Notes under the pieces: model-generated
Told to the model about the DNA's origin: nothing
Seen by the model: only the letters and a program-made list of their open reading frames with translations
The model's database searches: none
NCBI RefSeq assembly: GCF_022539665.2
Contig: NC_081333.1
Span: 6,632,971-6,696,970 of the forward strand
Source: Daphnia carinata
Taxonomy: Eukaryota > Arthropoda > Branchiopoda > Diplostraca > Daphniidae
DNA length: 64,000 nt
Direction: 5' to 3'
Translations under genes and position numbers: made by a program
Shown: positions 41,201 through 50,112 of the stretch, in pieces
Layout of the letters: the number at the start of each line of letters is the position of its first letter
How positions within the stretch are numbered: position 1 is the first letter of the stretch

Positions 41201-42476
41201 GCTCTACAAGAAGCTCTCGATCTCGGAGACATCACGTCCACCACAACAGGCCTCGACTTAGACGCCGATTCTGACTCGAGCTCGTCGCACAGCGACGATG
41301 ATCTGAGTACAACGATGGACATGAACGATTCCAGGACGATCCGTCGTCAGTTGGAAGGACTGGAATCCATGTATTCAGAGGTGGGCGCTTTGACATTTCA
41401 ATTTCCTTTGGTGCATATCTCGTGGAAAGTGCACACATTCGGAAACAAAATTTTATCTTTTCCAATTTCATTGACAATTTTGATAATGGTCTTGTTTAGG
41501 TTTTGAAAGCCTTGCACAAAAAATCGTCTCGATCAGGACCGTCAGACTACAAGCTGTCCAAGCGAAGAATGTATGGTAGCGTTTCTTCCTTGCCCAGCTC
41601 CGTCTGCAGCCGACCCGTTTATCGAGATCGCCGGAGGAACGAAGAGCGCCGCCGTCCAAAAGAGTCCAAGGTACCGAGCCTCTCCGTCACAAATGATAAA
41701 GTCATTCTTCAATATATTAACATTGCTTTACATTTATTTTGAACGCCATCAGTCTTCAAACAAAAGGTTTCAACGTTTGGAATCACACGTAGTGACACTG
41801 GCTCGAAGTGTGGCCCATCTCTCGTCAGAAATGCGAACCCAACACATAATGATCCAGGTGAGCCTCACATTTCACGAATATCTGAGTCTGCGTGTGTTAC
41901 ATAACAAGAACTACGAATTGAATCATTTGGTTATTGTCGCTTATTTAGGAAATGGAGACCATTCGAAGTGAAATTGCCCAACTGCGAGCTCATCCCCTAA
42001 GGATGGGTTCTGGAAATCCGTACAATACTGGCGCTAGTTTTAAATTGCCCAGAGGTTATCGTGTAGATCGCGACACTTGCTGGCAAGGTGCCGTCCCTGC
42101 CCTGACTGATCCTTCACGGGTTAAGAAGCTAACCAGCTTCTTTGGCGACGAGCCACCACTCTTGAGGATATTCCTCAAGAAACTTGGCTACGAGGTAATC
42201 CTTAAAATTACTTTTCAAAATCAAATTTGCTTGCAATACTTATCAGGTGTAGTAATCTCACTCGAATTATTTGATGATTATTGCTATTAATTTTTATATT
42301 TTTAGAAATATGCGCCACTCTTTGACCAAGAGAAAATTGGAATGATTGAGTTGCCCTACCTGACTGAGGAACGATTGCACAAAATGGGCATTCCTATGGG
42401 TCCCCGAATTCGTATTTTGCAGGAAGCCCAACTCTCAATCCGCACAGACAGCATGAATGATTACGGAATGGTTTAA
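33499..42476 (+). CDS. SAM-domain, low-complexity scaffold-like protein (proximal isoform, about 1205 aa)
   Basis: Exons: 33499-33577, 34280-34539, 38006-38176, 38353-38475, 38754-39073, 39180-39324, 39484-41110, 41181-41380, 41500-41670, 41753-41857, 41949-42194, 42306-42476. All phases agree. M33499 is the first in-frame ATG after a stop at 33,349. The N-terminus is basic, then Pro/Ala-rich (KAVPAPKPLANPPPY). A Gln/His tract lies near residues 236-258 and an Ala run near 466-482. The largest exon is Ser/Asn-rich and holds the basic motif GKTYHHIKDMFTTKF. An acidic Asp/Ser patch (DADSDSSSSHSDDD) follows. A short coiled-coil-like stretch (RLESHVVTLARSVAHLSSEM, about 1035-1090) precedes a C-terminal SAM domain (about 1130-1195: LLRIFLKKLGYEKYAPLF, MGIPMGPRIRILQEA). 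SAM domains mediate protein or RNA contacts, so a scaffold role is inferred. I do not recognise the ortholog by name. Confidence 0.8.
33955..33980. repeat. (TCC)n microsatellite
   Basis: Eight to nine TCC units inside the intron between the first two coding exons of the proximal SAM-gene transcript. Confidence 0.85.
35527..35562. repeat. T-run followed by a 22-base G-run
   Basis: About 14 T followed directly by 22 consecutive G, in an intron of the SAM gene. Pure G runs of this length are rare and can fold as G-quadruplexes or i-motifs on the other strand. The exact length may be affected by sequencing or assembly. Confidence 0.9.
36115..36178. repeat. Paired poly-A runs
   Basis: Two A runs of about 29 and 26 bases separated by GACGGAC, in the same intron. 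Both could be retroposon tails or plain slippage products. No element body was recognised before them. Confidence 0.8.
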
Positions 42477-43106
42477 TATGCAGATAGATATCAACTCCTT
42501 TATTTTTCACTATTATTTTGGATTTCGTGACGAAAAAAAACACACACACACACAATAAAAAAAAATTAAACAAAAAAAAAATAAATAAAAACAAACAAAC
42601 AAAACAAATATACCATGTAATCTTCCGCTCTTGAATTGCGATTCTCCGTTGACTTTCTCCATTGGTCGTATTGGTCTCTATAAAAATCTCTAACTGCGTT
42701 TTTTTATACACTTCTCACATGCTTCTCAAATATCGAATACATTTTATATTAAAGTTGCCACTGAACTGGTTCTTGCTGTATATTCGTCCAATTTACTTTA
42801 TACATGGAACTGTTTTACTTTTCTGTTGCGTTTAACTTGATCCGAATTAAACGTACAGCAAGTCGCAAACGTCGAAAGATTATGCTACAGAAAGAATCGA
42901 AATTTATTCAGTGTATTGCCCTTTGCAAGCACAAGCCTATTTTCAAAAAACATTTTTTCTAACTAGAAAGAAGTCTGGCAAAAGTTATGCAAATCAAAAT
43001 AAAGAGGTTCAGACAAGAAGAATGAAGCTTTGCGGTTAAATCTCACTACTGATGAAATGATACTGATGTCCCTGGAGTAACCAAATGTTAATTGAACCAT
43101 TTTTAC
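42477..43106. other. 3' UTR of SAM gene and gap to Dicer-like pseudogene
   Basis: The 3' UTR follows the stop at 42,474-42,476 and contains a CA run at about 42,541-42,554 and overlapping AATAAA signals (first at 42,554-42,559). The rest is AT-rich. Continuation of the Dicer RNase IIIb domain or the dsRNA-binding domain, expected here on the minus strand, was not found. Confidence 0.55.
42554..42559 (+). terminator. Likely poly(A) signal of the SAM-domain gene
   Basis: AATAAA about 78 bp after the stop codon, directly after a CA repeat and followed by further AATAAA copies in an A-rich tract. Confidence 0.45.
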
Positions 43107-46100
43107 CTAAGAGGGCATCACCGAGGAATTCGAGTATTTGATAGCAATCGGTCAATCTGTTGAGATAGTACGAGGCGTGGCTGAAGGCCTGTAACAGGTA
43201 GGAGCGGTCGTTAAACTTATAGCAGATCTTTTCTTCAAACGAATCAAATCCAGCTAACACGTGATCAAGCATAACACGAACATGTAATGGCTGATCAACC
43301 AAAGGTGAGACAGGTGAGACAGAGTCCAGTAGCCATACGAACCTTCTTCAAGGACAGGGAGCACCGTCAATCGAAGCTAGGATATGAAAAGCGGAGCCCC
43401 TCTTGGACCACAAGCTCTGAGGTAGGCTCCAATGAGCGCCTCTACACAATCGGCATACTTTTATCTAGTATGCTATGTTGCGTAAGTGGGTCATAAGGAA
43501 CGAAGCGAGGAAAATCTTGGGCATGGTACATATTTTCTTCGACTACCATGTCCTCGATTGACGGAATTTTGGCACCAAAACGCAACATGATCTGCTTCTA
43601 TTTCTCTTGAACCAAGGCTTCCACTTGTTGCTTGGCATATGCTCCATTCCCTAGAGTGTCATTTAACGAAATCAATTTCTTTTTCACGAGTAACAAAGTG
43701 GTAGCAGAGTCAAATGAATTGTTAAAAATACCTGAAGATCCACGCATATTCCAATAATTTCAATGGGATTGTGGATGAAATCAGTGCTTCTGCCAAGGCA
43801 TCTGGGATTACGTAGCCAAGTGGCAACCAATTTTCGTGCGGATTGAATTTCGTTGGTGCCATGCATCTACCGAAAAGTTTTTTCTTGCCCAGTTGATAAA
43901 TGGGAGATTGTAAACCTGGCGCGAGTGCAGACGATTGAGTTTCTCCTCATGAATAGTACTATATTTGCAGTACAAAAATAAGCAGTGATGGGGTGCTTTA
44001 AGAACGAATCGCCAATCGTTTCAGGTCGTTCTAAATTAATGCCATCATTGGCACTAGACATTGTAAATGCCTGTAGGATCACGCTCCGAGCCGGCCCCGG
44101 ATGGCTGTCTAAACCTTGTTGTTCGTCAAAACTGAAGGAGAAATCTAAACCAGGAACTGACATTTCTACCGTTGCTAATACAGATTCTTCTTTTTGGAGT
44201 CGATGGACTATGTTGGGGAATTGAGTGGATGGATCAGAAGATGGATCACATTCGTCATGAATTTCATTTGTACACTGTGCCAGCAACAGGCAGGTAATAA
44301 GCTCTAGAATATGTGGGCTCTCCGATGCCAGTTGTCGATTTGTTTTGCCTGTTGTTGTACCAGAGATTTCGTGGGAGCTTTTCACATTTCCGAAATTTCT
44401 GCCAGACTGTCTGGATGGTCCATTACTCGACGATGTAAAGGCGATACAATAGGGATCTCTTTGTCCACTGCCACGATGGATTCATCAACAATCACTGCTT
44501 TGTGTAATTGAGCAAATTTTCACATCAACGTTTCATCGGTTTTTCATGGTAAGCAAATCTGCGACCTGTTCATAAGGCTCTTCGGCGCCCATCTGACCTT
44601 CTTCTAATTCTTCCTCCTCTGAAGTTTTATATTTTTTTGCTTTTTGGTAATTGGGTTCTTCCATCGCTTTTGACGGCATGGAAAGACCTGATACAGTTTG
44701 CCGCATAGGAGACTTTATCAGTAGTTGTAATGAGCAAACATACGCTACAGCCGAGCGTATTTCTCTGCTGCATCACTTCTCTGAAATAGTTCGGACCGTT
44801 TGTCCCATACAGATGGGTCAACGTAGTCTCGTTTACTGTTCGTATTTCCAAATAGGAATAAGGCGCGTGAATCAATCACTGGGCAACTTTGCGCAATATC
44901 TACAAATATTTATCTTTCCGAAAATTGCAGTCGTTTTAATTTTAAACCCATTTGCGTTATACCTGTTAATGATGGCGATGGCGTTTTATGAAGGCGCATA
45001 AGGTTTTGAAGCGTCACCAGAAGTGTACGGATTCCCAATATTATTGGGCATATCTTCACTGTGATTGACGAACTCGGCCAAAGAGTTGTGATAGCCATTT
45101 TTACTTAGCAGAATTTGTTCAGTGGCATGGAAATGAGAGAAATTCACCAGAAATCAACTATGGGCTCCTTCTCGACCATCTGAATATAATGATTTTTTAG
45201 AGTGCGCTCGAGCCTTTGAACGAACAGACGCCCAGTAAATTTGTGGCAAATCGTACCGGATAACCAGATGGCACGCTGGAACCTCAATACTATCCTCTAG
45301 GATGCTCGTGGCTACGAGAATATTGCAATCCCGACTACGAAAAGGATTCATAACGTCTTCTTGCTTCCGATTTTCGCTTCCTCTTTTCCTTAACGGTCAT
45401 GCCTTCAACCCGATCAACGGTATACAGAGGGTTAGATGCGCTAACTGATGGTCGCAGCGACTTACATCACAGACAACAATAAATTAAGATATTTAATCCA
45501 ACAAGGATAATGTAACATCATCTTTTGATTACCTTTAAAAGATCATAGAGTAGTTTGGGTGTGCTGCGCCTCTCAGTGAAAATCGTTCCACATAGCTGAT
45601 AAGCGTCTTCTCGAATTCGGTGATGACGTGCAGCAAAATCAGGACACCTACACCGACTTTTGTGATCCGACTGAGTTGTTGGTCGACGCACAAATGACGG
45701 GCCATTCTCAGGTAACTCTACGGACTGTAATGTTTCCATGGGCAAGTTTGGAACTTGATCAGCGCGATCGTCAGTATGAACTAATATGGTGGAATCGGTT
45801 AGCTCTGACGGGCCGTTGTTTCCGGGCAATTTTGAAGTTATTGGCGGTCGATAAATACGGAGTATGTCCAAACGGCAAAGAACTTTAGGGTGCCTAAACT
45901 TTTCTATACGTTCATATTCGGAGTATCGCTAAAATTCTTCTTCGCACGATGACCTACAAAACGGAATATAAAGAATGAAAAATACTTTGATATCAGTACC
46001 ATTAGAAAGCCAACCGCATTTCAGGTAAAACTCTGAAGACCAAGCACAAAGGAATATCGTGTCTTTCATAAACTGCTTTGGTTTTCAATTGTTATTAAAT

Positions 46101-47006
46101 GAATTAGGTAAACCAGAGCATCACGGTCTGCTCCCCAAGAACCTAAGATAACGAAAATAGTTCTGGGTTGCTACTGAGATAGGGGTACAGTCTTTCGATA
46201 AAGAATTGGCTTGCATATGTTATTCACACCTGATGCAGTTCGTCCTAGGATTCTGGATGTAGACTATTGGCTGACTTTTCATATAAAGCCAATATTTTTT
46301 TTTCAAAGCTCCGTCATTCATAACATTATGGCAGTCATCCAATATCAAAAATTAAGCTTGGCTTGTTCAATTCAAGGAAGTTTTTCTGGATAGCTCAAAG
46401 GAAAACCACATAATCATAACAAGCACTTGGCTTTCTCCTAACTCATCTTTCCCTCTAGAAAAAGAACAACAGATGTTGTATCAAATATTTTCAAAATACT
46501 CATGTACTTAGACATACCTCTGGCAACTCCATGGTATTACACCTTTTTTCTCATAAAAAATTCCCACCATGAAAGGAGTTGTGATGATGTAAGTAGGCAG
46601 ATTGCTGAAGTGCCAATTTAACTGCTGGCATAAGGTATACTGAGGAAAAACCTCTCGAGTTGTTGTGGTGAACTGATTAAATAGATCATCAGATAGATAC
46701 CTTAGAATACTGAGAATAATAGAAAAACATACCTGCAAACTTCAAAAGCTTTTGCACCAATTAACATTACAGCAACAAACATTTCCTCCAAATCTGCTTT
46801 TAAACATGCAATGGTGATTTTGGATTTAGCAGATTCGAAATGTTCCACCTACAAAATTATGGAAGACAATTATAAATTTTAGAAAAATTGACAGGCAACT
46901 ATGATTGAACTGTGGTTTAACAGAAGAAAAACTATTTTTTAAGGATAGAAAAATCGAAAACCTCAGCATCTCTTGGTGTAAAAGTGTCACCTATTGATAA
47001 ATCCAT
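43107..47006 (-). pseudogene. Dicer-like RNase III/helicase gene, broken and 3'-truncated
   Basis: Dicers cut dsRNA in RNAi/miRNA pathways. Domain order is preserved. N-terminus from M47006 (GDTFTPRDAE, then AVMLIG; 47006-46740). DExH motif II as DDCH at 46,339-46,328. An LGRTAS motif-III-like block near 46,260-46,230. EKFRHPKV near 45,920 and the C-helicase block (RDCNILVATSILEDSIEVPA) at about 45,351-45,230. RNase IIIa ([18 protein letters not shown], about 44,060). NENWLPLGYV-like block near 43,850. RNase IIIb ([34 protein letters not shown], ending at a donor after 43,107). Lesions: Walker A reads KADLEEM with the Lys lost; frameshifts near 43,975 and 43,903 inside RNase IIIa and near 43,455 between DKS and ADCVEALIGAYL; in-frame TAG at 43,598-43,600 and 43,377-43,379. 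The end of RNase IIIb and the dsRBD are absent. Splice reinterpretation could remove a stop, but not frameshifts inside conserved motifs. Confidence 0.85.
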
Positions 47007-47044
47007 CGTTAATGGTAACATTCCTGTGTGTCATGAGGTGAAAT

Positions 47045-47109
47045 AACAAAAGCTTTCAACTAACGTAGTGTGGGAGAGAAGCGAACCACTACGTTAAAAA
47101 GCTTTTGTT
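47045..47109. repeat. Near-perfect inverted repeat, 5' of the Dicer-like pseudogene
   Basis: Left arm 47,045-47,070 and right arm 47,086-47,108 are complementary over AACAAAAGCTTT and TAACGTAGTG (22 bases), with a small internal indel and a 15-base loop. It starts 39 bp upstream of the pseudogene ATG. It could be a transcript hairpin, a remnant of a small inverted-repeat element, or a regulatory site. No flanking target-site duplication was established. Confidence 0.8.
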
Positions 47110-47640
47110 TACGTCTTTCGGCATGGGCTCTTGCGTTATATAGACAAGAAGGGTTGGCGCTATTTAAACGAAAATTTCTTTGCACCTCTTCGGCCTTTAA
47201 AGACGAGGCTTGGGCCCATGTCGATCGGGTGGCTTTTGGGCCGATCAAATGTCGCTTTGGGTTTTGGGGTGCCGTTTTTTCTGTTTAAAGGCATTTAGGT
47301 CGGCTTGCGGGTCTCACCTAGTACTAAAAGAAAAAGAAAACAATAGCAGACGAATATCTAGTTCACAATACCCTTGGAAAGTGCCACCTGGTGGCCGAAA
47401 ATACGGAACTTCCCAAACATTATCGTAACATGACGACTGCGTTTCCGCTATTAGGAGGACCGAAGGCTACGATACCCCGATCTCGTGCCGTGGCGGCGAT
47501 ATCCGAAGACAGCAAACTAGAAAAAGCGCGATTCCTGCCGTCTTAACGGGAAGTATTAGCCGTATTTTTTTAAGTAGACTAAATTCCAATGAGCCATTTT
47601 TAAAAAACTTTTTTTTCTTTTTCCCAAGGTATGGGCCTAG

Positions 47641-47662
47641 GCCGCAGCATTAATGCTGCGGC
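47641..47662. repeat. 22-bp perfect palindrome
   Basis: Half-site GCCGCAGCATT followed directly by its exact reverse complement, with no spacer. A shorter palindrome GGCCTAGGCC abuts it on the left. It might be a homodimer binding site or the centre of a decayed inverted-repeat element; no further symmetry extends outward. Confidence 0.85.
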
Positions 47663-47750
47663 AATGAGGCTAGTCTCGAGGCGAACCTGTGCGCTTCAGG
47701 TGAGACTGGCTGCAGCATGCCCAACCCAGGTTTTGGGGCTAAATCAGTGG

Positions 47751-47932
47751 CTAAGCGTAAGAGGACGGAGGATAGCTCAGCAACTCTCCCTGCCCAGAAA
47801 CGACTCCAGGATGGAAATTCCGAAAATTTGATGCGCCAAATACCATCTCTCGAAAGGCCTAATACCTGAAAGGCTAAGCGCAAGCGGGAAGAAGATGCTC
47901 CAGCAACTCTTCCTGACGGGAAACGTTCAAGG
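47751..47932 (+). repeat. Coding-like tandem repeat encoding AKRKRxED units
   Basis: Two units start at about 47,751 and 47,874, 123 bp (41 codons) apart in the same frame. They encode AKRKRTEDSSATLPAQKRLQ and AKRKREEDAPATLPDGKRSR. The DNA copies differ at many sites but stay alignable without gaps. A TGA directly precedes the second unit and a TAG follows it. This looks like the relic of a protein with a basic, nuclear-localisation-like repeat, possibly from a mobile element. No parent family is recognised. Confidence 0.6.
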
Positions 47933-48620
47933 TTATTAAATTCCCCTTTGATTACCCTTAATTAGTAGAAGCGTGTATTTCCAAAATTCTGTGCATGTCT
48001 GTGTGAATGAGTGTGTGAAAATGTGTAAACCTTTGGTATATATAATCTAGTCAAAATTGCTTGTTGTGCATGTGTGTATGTATGTGCGTGTAAGTGAGAA
48101 TGAATGTCGTTTGTATGTGTCACACTTTGGTTGGAGTTCTAAAATGCACTGCTTTAAACACGTTAGCAAAATTGTCTTGTGTTTCCATGCTGTAGGGCGG
48201 GGAAGGGGCATTATGAAGGCAGTACTTTAGGAAAACAAAAAAAACGAATTGCTAGTCTGTTCCACTAACATCAGTCCGACAAACAAATGCAAAACTAAAG
48301 CGGTCTTTAAAACAAGTGGAAAACCATCTTCATAAAATATTCACTGAGATAAACCTTTAGCACACATGAAAACTGTATATTTGTTTTTCAAGCATTATGG
48401 GCTTTTAATCTTGATTGTAAGGTTTGACATTATCACTAATAGTTGGTCGGAGGGATTGACTGCTATAACAACTCGCAATCGATAATATAGCCAAACAATG
48501 TTACTCAGTTTTATCAGAGTTTTCAAATAGGTCAGTTTAGTTTGGCTAGCCAGTTCGTATGTTACAGCGCCTTGTGCTTCTCAGGTTGGTATTCCTTTCA
48601 AAGTCTATGTGAAGTTGTAT

Positions 48621-49714
48621 ATGACGGCTAATGAAGAAAGCGCTAGTTCAAGTAGCGCATCAGAAAAGAGTTTTCAAACCGGCAGCGACGATGAGGCCGG
48701 CCAGACGGGAAAATTCCGTGACTGTTGTTCGGTTGAAACAGGGCCATGGCGAAGACAATTCGCGGTCTTGCTGGAATAAGCAAAAACAGGAAATTTTTCG
48801 CAAAAAAACAGTGTACATGCGGGTCCCAATATTGAAATGGCTTCCCAAATAGTGTGCACAAGATTTTGTAGCGGACCTTGTGGCCGGAATCACCGTCGGA
48901 GTAACAGTAATTCTACAAGGATTAGCATACGCTACCGTGCTGGACTCCCTCCTGAGGCATTCATTCATCGAAGTACAGTTGTTGATCAATGCTAAATCTT
49001 TATTTATTTAGTTTTCATTTGTATGGTCTGTACGCATCTTATGTGGGATGCTTCCTTTCTCTCCTATTCGGCAGTACGCCTGTGGTCACTATGGGGACAA
49101 CGGCCCTTATGTCACTCGTCACTTACGATTCCGTGGCTGCACTGATGGGACCTGAAGCAGCTATCCTTCTCGCATTCCTCACCGGTTGCATTGTTCTTCT
49201 CTTCGGCCTGCTCAGTTTCGGTAAGGATCGGTATGTGTAATTGAAAGCTGTTTAGAATTAATAACGAAAAGTTGTTAACTATTTGCAGGTTTCTTGATTG
49301 ACTTTATCGCAGCTGAAGTCGTGGACGGATTCACGATCATTGCCGCCTTCGCGATAGCTGCAACACAAATTGAAGCCCTTTTCGGCCTCACATTTGATGA
49401 CGAAGGGTTCCTCAATACGTGCACAGCGGTATTTGAACACATTGAGGAAACTAAAAAATAGGATGCTGTTTTGGGTTTTGCCTCCATCGCTATTTTGCTT
49501 CTACTTTGGGTATAAGCGTTGCGGAAGATACTTCAACCTCTTGACTCACATCTTTTTTTCCGTAAGATAGGTTCTTGATCAAGTCAAATTGAGTGAAGAA
49601 GGGGAAAGAAGGCGATGGCAAAATTGGGTCAACACGACATGTTGGCTGATTTCGGTCTCGCTCAACGCTATCGTCATCATGGCCGCTTCCATTTTGGCTT
49701 ACGCCCTGAGCTAA
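48621..49714 (+). pseudogene. SLC26A11-like anion transporter gene, broken and truncated
   Basis: SLC26 proteins are multi-span sulfate/anion exchangers. The N-terminal part reads MTANEESASSSSASEKSF..., then shifts frame near 48,770 to reach RVPILKWLPK, an in-frame TAG (48,850-48,852), and DFVADLVAGITVGVTVILQG with LAYAT. After a gap in homology, YGLYASYVGCFLSLLFGSTP, VTMGTTALMSL and LLAFLTGCIVLLFGLL appear (about 49,018-49,220). An intron follows (GT near 49,220, AG before 49,290), then FLIDFIAAEVVDGFTIIAAF. A TAG interrupts before DAVLGFASIAILLLLW, and another stop follows. The last similarity, LNAIVIMAASILAYAL, ends at 49,714. The second half of the transport domain and the STAS domain are missing. 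Several independent stops and shifts make a working gene very unlikely. Confidence 0.8.
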
Positions 49715-50112
49715 CTCTTGATCGCGATCCCGATCAAAAAATTGGTCGCCGATCCCATCATTTGAGATCCCGGAATCAGGAAGTGATGTGAATCTGAATT
49801 GAAACCCAAACGATTACTGCGTTTATGAAAAACTGATAATCTAACAAAATGCATCTTGACTACAACGATAAAATTCACGAAAATATCCCCGACGGATGCA
49901 GGACTCATGCCATAAGACTGAAAGCATTCTTTTACTTGGAATTTACATAATTTTAGCACAATTCTGTGTGTGAAAATGTCTATCTCAGCTCATCCAGAGT
50001 TATAACTGTATGCTCATAATGCTACCAGTGCGTGATGCTGTGTGGTAATACAACGAAACTCGGGGAAATCGACCTTACAATAGAGTGTGGAATTTGTATT
50101 GAACTAAATGTG
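49715..50112. other. Convergent spacer and 3' UTR of the TTLL gene
   Basis: About 400 bp of AT-rich sequence between the end of the SLC26-like pseudogene and the stop codon of the TTLL gene. No SLC26 continuation and no clear poly(A) signal were seen. Confidence 0.5.

Larger units (their letters stand above)
47110..48620. other. Repeat-like spacer between the two pseudogenes
   Basis: Holds no recognised gene. The segment 47,130-47,520 differs from its surroundings (higher GC, GGGTTTTGGGG-like stretches) and may be a mobile-element fragment. A 22-bp palindrome and a coding-like tandem repeat follow at 47.64-47.93 kb. 48.0-48.15 kb is rich in TG/TATG steps. The remainder is plain AT-rich DNA. 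Confidence 0.45.

Noticed and set aside
46508-47006. Initially read as a separate small two- or three-exon gene
   Set aside because: The blocks FTPRDAE...ESAKSKITIACL...AVMLI and the later DDCH and LGRTAS segments match the Dicer N-terminal helicase order, so they were joined to the pseudogene.
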